DNA of 64,000 bases from Flammeovirgaceae bacterium UBA2786 (lineage in GTDB: Bacteria > Bacteroidota > Bacteroidia > Cytophagales > Cyclobacteriaceae), in contig DEIA01000004.1 in NCBI GenBank assembly GCA_002352225.1, positions 4,518-68,517 of the forward strand. The letters run 5' to 3'. The translations under genes and the position numbers were made by a program. A model generated the notes under the pieces. It saw nothing but the letters and a program-made list of their open reading frames with translations. It did not search any database and was not told the origin of the DNA. Shown piece after piece: positions 16,947-25,994 of this stretch (its first letter is position 1; every line of letters begins with the position of its first letter).

Positions 16947-17684
16947 TTAATAAGAACCTACCAGTGTTTTAAGACCCAGCGCAGTAAAATTCAGTTGTAC
17001 AATTATCATAGAGGTATTTGCACGATTGGTAGAGAAGGTAACAAACCCGTTTTGGTCTACCGCTACCGAATTGCGTACCACATACTTTACCTCATCACCC
17101 CACAGGTAAAGTACACGCAACTGAAATCCCGGATTTGTGTTTTTCTTTGGGTTGGTATAAAACCCAAGACCTAATCCATAATTAAGGCCGGTATCTTTTA
17201 CGTTATTAATTACTTCGCGTTGGTCGGTGTTGAAAATAATATCGGTTACGTTCTTGTCTATTTTGGTTTTGGAGTTAAAGAGTTTCAACCCGATTAAACC
17301 ATCTGCAAAAGGAATTATACTGCCTTTATGATGCGTTGGTTTCAGGCGGGCCATGGCATTCCAGGTAAATACATTATGGGTAGTTTTTAGTGGAGGCGAA
17401 GTGGAGGTACCCTTTTGCTTTTCGTTACCGTAAGTGAAATAACCGAAATCGGCACCTAATAAAACAGGAGAAGGTTTTTTTTCGCCTAACGGACTCAAGA
17501 CAAACCCCAGGTTAAGGCCGTAGCCGAGATTACCAAAGGAGTTATTAATTACTTCGCGGAATTCGCTTGAGGGTATGGCGGTTTGAACGCCTCCGAAAAA
17601 ATGTATGGTAGAAAACCGAACGGTATCCTGAGCTTGAGCATTTGCTCCAATCAGTAAAAGCGCTATAAAAATAGCGGGTTTCAT
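16947..17684 (-). CDS. Exported protein, probable outer membrane beta-barrel
   Basis: 245 residues; signal peptide 1-18 (ALLLIGANAQA). The mature protein has alternating strand-like segments with glycine and aromatic residues (GYGLNLGFVLSPLG, GLNYGLGLGFYTNP) that suggest a small beta-barrel. No family recognised. Its ATG overlaps the yebC stop by one base (TAATG), so the two are co-transcribed and translationally coupled, although no functional link with yebC is known. Confidence 0.65.
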   Translation of the reverse strand: MKPAIFIALLLIGANAQAQDTVRFSTIHFFGGVQTAIPSSEFREVINNSFGNLGYGLNLGFVLSPLGEKKPSPVLLGADFGYFTYGNEKQKGTSTSPPLKTTHNVFTWNAMARLKPTHHKGSIIPFADGLIGLKLFNSKTKIDKNVTDIIFNTDQREVINNVKDTGLNYGLGLGFYTNPKKNTNPGFQLRVLYLWGDEVKYVVRNSVAVDQNGFVTFSTNRANTSMIIVQLNFTALGLKTLVGSY

Positions 17685-18391
17685 TAGGCTAAATTATGAT
17701 ACACGTTTTGCACATCATCATCCGCTTCTAATGCGCCCACACATTCCATTACTTCGTCTTGCTCTGCTTCACTTAGTTCTTTGGTTGTTGTAGGAATGTA
17801 TTGCAGTTCCGAACTTTTCGGTTCCCAACCTTTCGACTCGAGAAACTTCTGCATCTGACCGAAGTCAGCAAACTTGGTGTACACCAGTATTTCTTCCTCA
17901 TCACGCTGAATATCTTCAGCACCGGCATCTATCAGGTCAAGTTCAACCTCGTTCAGATTTAATTTGGCCGGATCGAACTTAAATACACCGCGGTGCTCGA
18001 ACATAAACATAACCGATCCGGAGTTTCCCATGCTACCGCCATTTTTTGAAAAGTGCAGCCTTACATTTGCAACCGTGCGTGTGGGATTATCCGTAGCGCA
18101 TGCTACAATTACGGGTACTCCGTGGGGTGCATACCCTTCATAAATAATTTCCTGAAAATCTTTTTCTTCTTTGCTGGATGCCCGTTTAATAGCCGCTTCA
18201 ACACGATCTTTAGGCATGTTTAATCCTTTGGCATTTTGTATAGCCATACGCAGCCGCGGATTGTTATCGGGGTTTGGCCCTGCTTGCTTAACGGCAATGG
18301 CAATATCTTTTCCAATGCGGGTAAATCCTTTCGCCATCTTATCGAAGCGGGCGAACATTTTGTGCTTTCTCTTTTCGAATATACGACCCAT
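17684..18391 (-). CDS. yebC: YebC/PmpR (TACO1) family protein
   Basis: 235 residues. Begins MGRIFEKRKHKMFARFDKMA, as in other Bacteroidota YebC proteins, followed by the conserved IQNAKGLNMPKDRVEAAIKRA and YEGYAPHGVPVIVACATDN blocks and the third domain ending near the C-terminus. Family members bind DNA as regulators or, as recently shown for some, help ribosomes through proline stretches; which applies here cannot be read from sequence. First gene of a two-gene unit with the exported protein downstream. Confidence 0.93.
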   Translation of the reverse strand: MGRIFEKRKHKMFARFDKMAKGFTRIGKDIAIAVKQAGPNPDNNPRLRMAIQNAKGLNMPKDRVEAAIKRASSKEEKDFQEIIYEGYAPHGVPVIVACATDNPTRTVANVRLHFSKNGGSMGNSGSVMFMFEHRGVFKFDPAKLNLNEVELDLIDAGAEDIQRDEEEILVYTKFADFGQMQKFLESKGWEPKSSELQYIPTTTKELSEAEQDEVMECVGALEADDDVQNVYHNLA

Positions 18392-18641
18392 AACTAAATC
18401 TGAAATTGGACAGTAAAAATAGAAAATTGGTGTTATGATACCACATATTTAAAGTGATAAATGCGTACTTAGTTGGTGAACGGAAGCGTGCTGGATAATA
18501 TATGGCAGCTTTAAAGTGCATTGTCATGGTAACGATCTGCTTCTATCGTCACATCACCCGAATACTTTTCAGCTAACTTCTTTTTTTGAATCATGTATAG
18601 GGGTAAATGCAATATGGTTTGTCCTACATGCAAAATAAGAT
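18392..18641. other. Intergenic region between divergent yebC and DUF6134-like gene
   Basis: 250 nt that must carry the promoters of both divergent genes. I see no clean TAnnTTTG element. A 27-codon frame on the minus strand (18511-18594) is described separately. Confidence 0.5.
18511..18594 (-). CDS. Possible 27-residue small protein
   Basis: ATG at 18594 opens a frame of 27 codons beginning MIQKKKLAEKYSGD and ending RYHDNAL. The composition (lysine-rich start, then mixed charged residues, no rare codon runs) looks protein-like and the frame fills an otherwise empty 250-nt gap. No family recognised and no ribosome-binding site visible. Chance is a real alternative. Confidence 0.25.
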   Translation of the reverse strand: MIQKKKLAEKYSGDVTIEADRYHDNAL

Positions 18642-19253
18642 ATGGTGCGTTGGATTATTTTGCTTTGCGGATTTACGGGCAGTGCTTTTTGGTTTACCCA
18701 TGTTAAATCAACCGAACTACAGTTTAAGGTAACACGGAATGATAGTGCAGTAGGCACATTAACCATACAACAGCAGGTAGATCAGGATCAAACCACCTAT
18801 ACACTTTCCTCTGATGTGGTGGTAGATATGATTTACACCATACAGGTGTCTGAAAAAATTACGGATGTTTATAAAACGGGCGTGTTGCACGCCTCTTCTC
18901 ATCAGCGCCAGGTTAATGGGTTGGGGAGAGCCAAAAACCAGCTTACGCGGGAAGGCGATACGTACCAAATTGTAAATGAGCAAAATCGTAAACGTTCGCT
19001 ATCAGAAGTTATACACGCCAGTGTAGTATCCATATATTTTAATGAACCCAAAGAGTCTTTATGGGTGTATTCACAAAACTTTCAAAAGATGGTGTTTATG
19101 GAGAAAACCGGGCCTCATTGTTTTAGTATTGCTTTGCCCAATGGCAATATAAGCAACTATACGTACGAGGCTGGTATGGTAAAAACTGTGGTTACCGATA
19201 CGTTTATCGGTACACTCCGGTTTATTAATCAAAATAATCTTTCTGAAAAATGA
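18642..19253 (+). CDS. Exported DUF6134-like protein
   Basis: 203 residues with an N-terminal hydrophobic signal (1-17, WIILLCGFTGSAFW). The body is a lipocalin-like run of beta strands (LQFKVTRNDSAVGTLTI, YTLSSDVVVDMIYTIQVSEKI, ISNYTYEAGMVKTVVTD) typical of DUF6134 proteins in Bacteroidota, which are uncharacterised. Its stop overlaps the next start as ATGA, so it is the first gene of a coupled trio with the SDR and epimerase genes. Confidence 0.7.
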   Translation: MVRWIILLCGFTGSAFWFTHVKSTELQFKVTRNDSAVGTLTIQQQVDQDQTTYTLSSDVVVDMIYTIQVSEKITDVYKTGVLHASSHQRQVNGLGRAKNQLTREGDTYQIVNEQNRKRSLSEVIHASVVSIYFNEPKESLWVYSQNFQKMVFMEKTGPHCFSIALPNGNISNYTYEAGMVKTVVTDTFIGTLRFINQNNLSEK

Positions 19254-20047
19254 TAGAGTACGCTGTTATAACCGGTGCCAGCAGTGGGTTGGGTAAAGCG
19301 TTTGCGTTTGAACTGGCAAAGCGTAAAATTAATGTAGTGTTGATTTCGCTGCCGCATGAAGGTTTACCTGAGATGGCAACCCAACTCATGAAATATTCTA
19401 TTGAAGTAGCCTGGTACGAAACCGATCTTACTGTGCATGAAAATGTTCGCTTGGTTACCGATTGGATCAACGATCATTTCAGCGTAAGCCTGTTAATTAA
19501 TAATGCCGGAATGGGAGGTACCAAAAGATTTATTGAAGCAGATACCGATTATATTAATCGCATTATTCAATTGAATGTAATGTCCACTTCATTAATTACA
19601 CGGGCTTTAGTACACAATCTTATGCGTCAGCCACGTGCCTATATTTTAAATGTGGCGAGCATGGCCGCGTTTAGCCCGATGGGTTTTAAAACGGTTTACC
19701 CGGCATCTAAGGCTTTCATACATCACTTTACAAGGGGATTGTATCAGGAACTGAGAGACACCAATGTATTTGTGAGTGTAGTAAATCCGGGCCCCATGAA
19801 AACCAACCACGATGCAACAACTCGTATAAACAGACAAGGTTTGTTTGGCCGGTTAGGTTTGTTATCACCCGAAAAGGTTGCGGCAATATCCATCCGGCAA
19901 CTGTTTAAACGCGATACCATGATTATGCTGGGATGGGGCAATGGCATTAGTTGGTTGTTGATGAAAGTACTGCCCATCTGGGTGCGTTTGCCTCTCCTTA
20001 CCAAAGCCATTGAGCGGGAAATAAAAATGGAGCGTTGTACAAGATGA
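19250..20047 (+). CDS. Short-chain dehydrogenase/reductase (SDR)
   Basis: 265 residues. The cofactor motif TGASSGLG is at residues 8-15, the NNAG motif follows, and the catalytic Tyr/Lys pair is in VYPASKAF. It is a classical cytosolic NAD(P)-dependent oxidoreductase, close to the DltE/YqjQ-like SDRs with a C-terminal extension that is hydrophobic (WLLMKVLPIWVRLPLL). Substrate unknown; lipids or sterol-like ketones are possible for this subgroup. Overlaps both neighbours by ATGA. Confidence 0.9.
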   Translation: MIEYAVITGASSGLGKAFAFELAKRKINVVLISLPHEGLPEMATQLMKYSIEVAWYETDLTVHENVRLVTDWINDHFSVSLLINNAGMGGTKRFIEADTDYINRIIQLNVMSTSLITRALVHNLMRQPRAYILNVASMAAFSPMGFKTVYPASKAFIHHFTRGLYQELRDTNVFVSVVNPGPMKTNHDATTRINRQGLFGRLGLLSPEKVAAISIRQLFKRDTMIMLGWGNGISWLLMKVLPIWVRLPLLTKAIEREIKMERCTR

Positions 20048-21006
20048 AAGTTTTGGTTACCGGAGCAAGCGGATTGCTGGGTACACATGTTGTACTGGCT
20101 TTACAACAACAAGGTATACCGGTACGTGCTATGGTGCGAACCAGAAACAAATATCTATTAAATCCTCATTCAGGTACAGAGGTTATAACGGGCGACCTTA
20201 CCGATGCAAGAATGGTTAAATGTGCAGTAGCGGGTTGCACGCACATTATTCATGCTGCGGCATTAACGTGTACCAACGAACCCCGGTATCAGCAATACTA
20301 TCGTGTAAATGTTGAGGCAACAGTTACGTTAGCAGAAGTTGCTGCACAGGCGCATGTACAACGGATGGTTTATGTTAGCACAGCCAACACCATAGGGTTT
20401 GGTTCAATGCAATACCCGGGTACAGAAGTTCATGCCATGCGCGCACCCTTTACCCGTATGGGATATGCCAGAAGTAAACAAACCGCGGAACAAAGTTTGG
20501 AAAAGCATGCTTCACAACTGGATGTGGTTACAGTTCACCCTACATTTATGCTGGGGGCTTATGATGCAGGCAATAGCTCGGGTCAAATTGTGAGAATGGT
20601 CTTGGGGAAAAGAATTATTTTTTACCCACCCGGAGGAAAAAATTTTGCTCCGGTAGTTGATGTGGCACAAGGCATAATAAGGGCATTGCTGCTGGGCAAA
20701 CGCAATGAACATTATTTATTGGCGAACGAGAATACTTCGTATCGTAATTTCTACAAACGCCTGTGTAGAATATCAAACCAACAAGCCTGGCTGGTACCTG
20801 TTCCGGGGTGGCTGTTGTTTATGGTTGGGGTTTTGGGTAGTGGCTTGCAATGGGCTGGTGTTCGTACATCCCTTACACTAGCCAATATGAAGGCGTTGTG
20901 TGTGCATAACTATTACGACAATACAAAAGCAAAAAAAGAATTAGGGATTGTTTTTACTTCCGTAGATAAGGCAATGGAAGATGCTGTAACATGGTTTAAG
21001 CGATAA
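20044..21006 (+). CDS. NAD-dependent epimerase/dehydratase family protein
   Basis: 320 residues from ATG 20044, whose ATGA overlaps the SDR stop; a TTG-type start at 20035 is less likely. Extended-SDR fold: N-terminal TGASGLLGTHV, then ITGDLTDARMV and YVSTANTIGFG. The usual YxxxK catalytic pair is present in YARSKQTAE. Similar proteins include dihydroflavonol-4-reductase-like and 3-beta-hydroxysteroid dehydrogenase-like enzymes. Substrate unknown. Coupled with the SDR gene, so the two may act on successive steps. Confidence 0.88.
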   Translation: MKVLVTGASGLLGTHVVLALQQQGIPVRAMVRTRNKYLLNPHSGTEVITGDLTDARMVKCAVAGCTHIIHAAALTCTNEPRYQQYYRVNVEATVTLAEVAAQAHVQRMVYVSTANTIGFGSMQYPGTEVHAMRAPFTRMGYARSKQTAEQSLEKHASQLDVVTVHPTFMLGAYDAGNSSGQIVRMVLGKRIIFYPPGGKNFAPVVDVAQGIIRALLLGKRNEHYLLANENTSYRNFYKRLCRISNQQAWLVPVPGWLLFMVGVLGSGLQWAGVRTSLTLANMKALCVHNYYDNTKAKKELGIVFTSVDKAMEDAVTWFKR

Positions 21007-21093
21007 ACTGATTTTTAACTACCGGGCGGCACTTTCTGGTAGGCGGTTCTTTTTATTAGCTTAAATCTTTAGCTTTAGTTAAAATTCACTTGT

Positions 21094-22446
21094 ATGAAGC
21101 ACCTGTTTGTATTTCTACTACTATGTTCTACGGGAAGCTATAGCCAGCAACTAATTGACTCGCACCAGCGCGAAATTGTATTTGCATCCGTAAATGTTGT
21201 ACCGATGGATACAGAGCAGGTTTTGCAAAATCAAACGGTAGTAATTAAAAATGGCAAGATAGCAGCTATTGGTAAAAACCTGAAGTATAGCAATACTGCT
21301 TTGTTAATTGATGCCAAAGGCAAATACCTGATACCCGGCCTTGCCGAAATGCATGCCCACGTGCCGCCCAACGATAATCTTGAAGCGCATAAAGAAGTTC
21401 TCTTTTTGTTTGCGGCCAATGGCATTACTACTATTCGTGGTATGTTAGGGCACGCCAGCCATATTTCGTTGCGTTCAAAAATTAATTCAGGAGAAGTGTT
21501 TGGACCACGCTTTTATACCACCGGTCCATCGTTTAATGGGTTAAGTGTAAAAACTGCCGAACGCGGAGCTGAAATGGTACGCGAGCAAAAGGCAGCTGGT
21601 TATGATTTTCTAAAGTTGCATCCCGGGCTTACCAAAGAAACCTTTTCGGCCATCAGCACTACTGCCAATGAAATGAAAATTCCTTTTGCCGGGCATGTAT
21701 CATTTGGAGTAGGAGTGTGGCGCGCGATTGATGCCGGCTATTCTTCTATCGATCACCTGGATGGTTTTGTGGAAGCATTGGTTCCGGGCATCGAAACCAT
21801 GACGGAGCAACAAGCGGGTTTGTTTGGCATGTTTGCCGCTGAGCAAGCCGATGAAAGTGGTATTCCTAAATTGATGGAACAATTGAAAGCAAAAGACATT
21901 TGGGTGGTGCCTACGCAATCATTAGCCGATAGATGGTTTGATCCGGATTATACCGGTGATGTTTTTCTCAATGATCCGGATAGCAAATACATGAGCAAGC
22001 AAACAGTTAATCAGTGGATCGAAAGCAAAAAAAATCTGATGGCTAACCCACAATACAATGCTGCTAAAATCAAAAACTTTATTAAACTAAGACGTAAACT
22101 TATTCTGGAGTGTCAGAAAAATGGAGTGGGCCTGTTGTTAGGGTGCGATGCACCACAGATTTTTAATGTCCCTGGTTTTTCAACCCACAATGAGTTAAAA
22201 TACCTGGTAGATGCCGGACTTACCCCATATCAGGCGTTGCGTACCGGAACAGTAAACGTGGCTGCTTATCTTAACATGAATGACGGAGGCACAATCAATG
22301 CCGGTAATGTAGCCGATTTGATTTTAATTGACGGCAACCCGCTTACCGATGTTACCAACACTAAGAAAATTTCTGGTGTAATGATGCGTGGGCAATGGTT
22401 ATCTAAAGCCGAGATTGAGGCCGGATTGAAGAAAATTCAGAAATAG
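21094..22446 (+). CDS. Exported amidohydrolase family protein (imidazolonepropionase-like)
   Basis: 450 residues with a signal peptide (1-17, LLLCSTGSYS). Metal-site motifs are in order: HxH in EMHAHVPP, lysine in FLKLHPGL, histidines in FAGHVSFG and SIDHLDGF, and aspartate in LLLGCDAPQ. The C-terminal part returns to the small beta domain (NVADLILIDGNPLTDV). Members hydrolyse cyclic amides or peptides; exported versions are often dipeptidases or prolidases of the Sgx9260 kind. Exact substrate not visible. Confidence 0.9.
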   Translation: MKHLFVFLLLCSTGSYSQQLIDSHQREIVFASVNVVPMDTEQVLQNQTVVIKNGKIAAIGKNLKYSNTALLIDAKGKYLIPGLAEMHAHVPPNDNLEAHKEVLFLFAANGITTIRGMLGHASHISLRSKINSGEVFGPRFYTTGPSFNGLSVKTAERGAEMVREQKAAGYDFLKLHPGLTKETFSAISTTANEMKIPFAGHVSFGVGVWRAIDAGYSSIDHLDGFVEALVPGIETMTEQQAGLFGMFAAEQADESGIPKLMEQLKAKDIWVVPTQSLADRWFDPDYTGDVFLNDPDSKYMSKQTVNQWIESKKNLMANPQYNAAKIKNFIKLRRKLILECQKNGVGLLLGCDAPQIFNVPGFSTHNELKYLVDAGLTPYQALRTGTVNVAAYLNMNDGGTINAGNVADLILIDGNPLTDVTNTKKISGVMMRGQWLSKAEIEAGLKKIQK

Positions 22447-22530
22447 CAGATAGTTACCCGTTTTTGGCTTTGAAACTAATAATTTAGGGCGCCATTTAAT
22501 TGCACGGGTTGGTGGCAACCGGTAACAACA

Positions 22531-23280
22531 ATGCATCTCTTCTCCTTTACGCTAAGTAACACCGAAATTATAATCATACTTTGTGTGGCCCTGCTTACCG
22601 GTATGTCTAAAACCGGAGTGCATGGTGCGGGTATGTTATCCGTGCCGTTGCTCGCTATGGTATTTGGCGGCCAGCTCTCCAGCGGAGTATTGTTGCCCAT
22701 GCTGGTAATAGCCGATGTATTTGGCGTGTGGTATTATCACAGGCATGCTTCGTGGCAGCATTTAAAAGTTTTATTTCCATGGGCTGCACTGGGCGTGTTG
22801 GCAGGAACGGTTACCGGCAACTACATCAACGACCAACTATTTAAATGGGTAATGGCTATAACTATTTTAATTAGCCTGGCTATAATGATTTTACTGGAAC
22901 GAACTAATCCAAACAACATTCCCAGGCATAAGGGGTTTGCCATAGGCACGGGTATAGCCGGAGGGTTTACTTCTATGGTTGGTAATCTGGCGGGTTCGGT
23001 TATGAGCGTTTACTTACTCGCGGTACGGTTGCCAAAAAATGAATTTATTGGAACAACGGCCTGGTTTTTTTTAGTGGTGAACTGGTTTAAAGTACCGTTT
23101 CATGTATTTGCCTGGCACACCATTACCTGGAATACGGTGTGGCTGGATTTACTCACCCTGCCTGTAATTCTGGTTGGCGCATGGATCGGTATTTTTATTG
23201 TGAAGCAATTAAACGATACGATGTACCGATGGTTTATTATTGGCATGACACTGATTGCTGCCGTAGGAATGTTATTATAA
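22531..23280 (+). CDS. TSUP family (TauE/SafE) membrane transporter
   Basis: 249 residues, about eight predicted membrane helices with two internally similar halves: LTGMSKTGVHGAGMLSVPLL near the start and AGGFTSMVGNLAGSVMSVYL in the middle, the standard TSUP signatures. The family exports or imports sulfite, sulfoacetate or related organosulfur anions; the substrate cannot be told from sequence. No sulfur-metabolism gene is nearby. Confidence 0.9.
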   Translation: MHLFSFTLSNTEIIIILCVALLTGMSKTGVHGAGMLSVPLLAMVFGGQLSSGVLLPMLVIADVFGVWYYHRHASWQHLKVLFPWAALGVLAGTVTGNYINDQLFKWVMAITILISLAIMILLERTNPNNIPRHKGFAIGTGIAGGFTSMVGNLAGSVMSVYLLAVRLPKNEFIGTTAWFFLVVNWFKVPFHVFAWHTITWNTVWLDLLTLPVILVGAWIGIFIVKQLNDTMYRWFIIGMTLIAAVGMLL

Positions 23281-23356
23281 TACTTAACCATACGAAAAAA
23301 AGGGCGATAGGAACATTTCTCTTTTATGAATACTTTCGGAACTTAATATACTAGCG

Positions 23357-23719
23357 ATGGCCAGCATCAACATTCTCAATAAATTCTCACTTTTTTCAGA
23401 AACCTGGACTCCCAAAATCATCAGCGAACTGAATGGTCAATATGTAAAACTGGCTAAGGTCAAAGATGAATTTGTTTGGCACAGTCACGAAAATGAAGAT
23501 GAATTATTTATGGTGTTCAAGGGTACATTGTATATGGATTTTCGCGATCGTACGGAAACTATCCACGAAGGTGAAATGATTGTTGTGCCCAAAGGCGTGG
23601 AGCATAACCCCAGAACCAACGGTGAAGAAGTTTGGGTGTTGTTATTCGAACCCAAAGAAACAGCGCATACGGGAAATGTCGATCATGAACGTACCGTGCA
23701 CAATCTGAAATGGATCTGA
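23357..23719 (+). CDS. Small cupin protein
   Basis: 120 residues, a single cupin barrel. Metal-binding motif 1 is HSHENEDELFMVFKG and motif 2 is VPKGVEHNP with the third histidine. Similar stand-alone cupins are annotated as mannose-6-phosphate isomerase-like, but no isomerase evidence is visible. Located 11 nt before the exported sugar-isomerase-like gene if that starts at 23731. Confidence 0.9.
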   Translation: MASINILNKFSLFSETWTPKIISELNGQYVKLAKVKDEFVWHSHENEDELFMVFKGTLYMDFRDRTETIHEGEMIVVPKGVEHNPRTNGEEVWVLLFEPKETAHTGNVDHERTVHNLKWI

Positions 23720-23730
23720 TTAATAGATTT

Positions 23731-24567
23731 ATGAGGGTTACACTCTGGTTTGTTTTTTCTATTCATCTGTTACAGGCACAACCAGAGGTAGGCATAGTGG
23801 CATCTGTTAAACAGGATAGTATTTTAAAGGGTGCAGGGTACACCTTTATAGTTGAAGCAGTTCCGGATATTGTATCACCGTTAACAGTATCCGATCAGGA
23901 ATTTGAAAGCCATCTTAAGCAACTCAGGAATTTGAAAGTTCCTGTCTATGCCCTTAATATTTTTTTACCCGGTAATCTTAAGCTGGTTGGGCCATCTGTA
24001 AATGAGGCAGCCATACTGGCCTACACGCAAAAAGTGTTTGAGCGATGCCACCAAGCCGGAATAAAATTAATAGTGTGGGGAAGTGGTGGAGCCCGAAGAG
24101 TACCAGAAGGTTTTTCTAAAACGGAGGCTACTGGACAATTTATTTTAATAGCCCGCAAAATTTCCGATCAGGCGGCAAAGTACGGGGTAACATTAGCTTT
24201 AGAGAATCTAAACTCAGCCGAAGCTAATCTGATTACAACAGTTGCTGAAGCGCTGCATGTGGTGAAAGAAGTAAACCGAAACAACTTCAAGCTATGTGCG
24301 GATATTTATCACATGTTAAAAGAACAAGAGTCAGCATCAGTATTGTTACAAACTAATGGCTATCTGGTGCATTGCGATATTGCTGAACGCGATGAACGTA
24401 CACCCCCAGGTGTACACGGAGAAGATTTTTTAGAATACTTTAAAGCCCTTAAAAAAGCAAACTACTCAGGTAAAGTGGTAATTGAATGCCGCTGGAATAA
24501 TCTGCCGGCACAGGCTGAACCGGCAAGAGTATATTTACAACAACAAATTAATAAAGTATGGAAGTAA
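23731..24567 (+). CDS. Exported sugar phosphate isomerase/epimerase-like TIM barrel
   Basis: 278 residues from ATG 23731, chosen because it gives a normal signal peptide (MRVTLWFVFSIHLLQAQ); an upstream ATG at 23710 overlaps the cupin. The fold is the xylose-isomerase-like TIM barrel (AP endonuclease family 2). Candidate metal ligands are Glu in TLALENLNS, Asp in LCADIYHM, His in VHCDIAERDE and Glu in VVIECRW. The periplasmic location is common in Bacteroidota sugar-acid or inositol-type isomerases. Substrate unknown. Overlaps the next gene by 10 nt. Confidence 0.85.
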   Translation: MRVTLWFVFSIHLLQAQPEVGIVASVKQDSILKGAGYTFIVEAVPDIVSPLTVSDQEFESHLKQLRNLKVPVYALNIFLPGNLKLVGPSVNEAAILAYTQKVFERCHQAGIKLIVWGSGGARRVPEGFSKTEATGQFILIARKISDQAAKYGVTLALENLNSAEANLITTVAEALHVVKEVNRNNFKLCADIYHMLKEQESASVLLQTNGYLVHCDIAERDERTPPGVHGEDFLEYFKALKKANYSGKVVIECRWNNLPAQAEPARVYLQQQINKVWK

Positions 24568-25211
24568 AAGCCCGATTTAGTGTAGCGATTATTGTACTTC
24601 TTACCTGGCTTGCAGTTCAGGCACAAGATCCGCTGCGGTTCGAAAAAGAGGTGCAGACTTTAACAGCAACCGATGCATCCGTAAACCGGAAAGAATTAAT
24701 CTTGTTTACGGGTAGTTCCAGCATTCGGTTATGGCCAAATCTTGCCCAAAGTTTCCCTAAGCACAATGTACTTAACCGCGGTTTTGGAGGTTCAGAAATG
24801 CAAGACCTGTATTATTACAGACGGGCATTAATCTTAAATTATAAACCCAAACAGATTTTTATTTACGAAGGCGACAATGATCTCAATGCCGGTAAAACAC
24901 CAGACCAGATTCTGGCTACAGCCGATTCGTTATTAATTGCCATCCGGAAAGAGTTACCAAAAACAAAAATTATTTTTATTGCTGCCAAGCCAAGTGAAGC
25001 CCGTTGGCATTTGAAGGACAAGTATCTGGCATTTAATTCGAAATTGAAAGAATGGACCAAATCGCGTAAAGGGGTTTACTTTGCTGATGTATGGACACCG
25101 ATGGTAGATGCAAATGGAATTATGTTGCCGGATTTATTAATGGATGATAACTTGCATATGACCGAGAAAGGTTATGTCATCTGGACTACGGTATTAAGTC
25201 GTTTTTTATAA
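24558..25211 (+). CDS. Exported SGNH/GDSL hydrolase
   Basis: 217 residues, signal peptide 1-22 (WLAVQA). SGNH blocks are all present: block I FTGSSSIRLW (nucleophile Ser), block II RGFGGSEMQD (Gly), block III YEGDNDLNAG (Asn), block V DNLHMTEKGY (Asp and His). Such enzymes deacetylate carbohydrates or release acyl groups. It overlaps the TIM-barrel gene, so they are probably co-translated, which suggests a joint role in handling an acylated sugar; this is inference. Confidence 0.92.
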   Translation: MEVKARFSVAIIVLLTWLAVQAQDPLRFEKEVQTLTATDASVNRKELILFTGSSSIRLWPNLAQSFPKHNVLNRGFGGSEMQDLYYYRRALILNYKPKQIFIYEGDNDLNAGKTPDQILATADSLLIAIRKELPKTKIIFIAAKPSEARWHLKDKYLAFNSKLKEWTKSRKGVYFADVWTPMVDANGIMLPDLLMDDNLHMTEKGYVIWTTVLSRFL

Positions 25212-25217
25212 ACACCT

Positions 25218-25943
25218 GTGCACTTGATTAAATTTTTAATTATTGTAATTCTGAGCTTTGGTTTAACGTTCACCAGCGTTTCAGCGCAAGACAATCTTGA
25301 AGTTCGTCTGCCTAAAGCTATTACGCACCTATCGGCATCCAACAAACTAATTCTCCAAACCACACATGCACCCAAACATAATATTTTCAAGAAGGTACTC
25401 TGTTTCAATGAAGGTTGCAGACGGGCTGCCGGTTGGAGACGCGGACAAGAAGCACGGAGATTCAACGACTACAAGAAACATCCACAGATTAAAAATATAA
25501 AACGGGATACAATTCATGCCGAAGTGCACACCACAGAACCACCGGCACCTAAACCCGATACCGCAGACATCAGAAAAAAAATAACTCCGCCAATACCTGT
25601 TGAACGTAAGTTTATACTAAGCGATGTATTATTTGATATAAATAGCCCTAACATTAATAAAGAAGTAACCCGGCAGTTAGATACGCTGGTAAATCTTTTA
25701 ATGGATAATGAAAGAATTTTGATTCACATCATTGGGCATACCGATAATACAGGCCGCGAAGCATACAACCAACGCTTGTCTACAAGCCGGGCAGAATCGG
25801 TTGGCCTTTACCTGATGGATAAAGGTATTGCCATTGGCCGGATAAGTTTTGAGGGTAAAGGCAGCAATGAGCCAATTGCCGATAATACATTTGAAGAAGG
25901 CCGAAGAAAAAACAGACGGGTAGAGATAATATTAAAAGAGTGA
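25218..25943 (+). CDS. OmpA-family protein
   Basis: 241 residues from GTG 25218. Signal peptide 1-23 (LTFTSVSA). The N-terminal half is unusual: short, arginine-rich and with two cysteines (VLCFNEGCRRAAGWRRG), then a proline-rich linker (EPPAPKPDT). The C-terminal OmpA domain (about 130-241) has LFDINSPNI, HTDNTGREAYNQRLSTSRA and the end RKNRRVEIIL, the peptidoglycan-binding pattern. It likely ties the outer membrane or a partner to the cell wall. Confidence 0.9.
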   Translation: MHLIKFLIIVILSFGLTFTSVSAQDNLEVRLPKAITHLSASNKLILQTTHAPKHNIFKKVLCFNEGCRRAAGWRRGQEARRFNDYKKHPQIKNIKRDTIHAEVHTTEPPAPKPDTADIRKKITPPIPVERKFILSDVLFDINSPNINKEVTRQLDTLVNLLMDNERILIHIIGHTDNTGREAYNQRLSTSRAESVGLYLMDKGIAIGRISFEGKGSNEPIADNTFEEGRRKNRRVEIILKE

Positions 25944-25994
25944 GGGGTGGTAAACGGGAATACCCGAAGCCCCACAAAAGCTGATAACAAGACA

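Noticed and set aside
23357..23719. Mannose-6-phosphate isomerase
   Set aside because: A single small cupin barrel has metal ligands, but without other enzyme-specific motifs this name is not supported.
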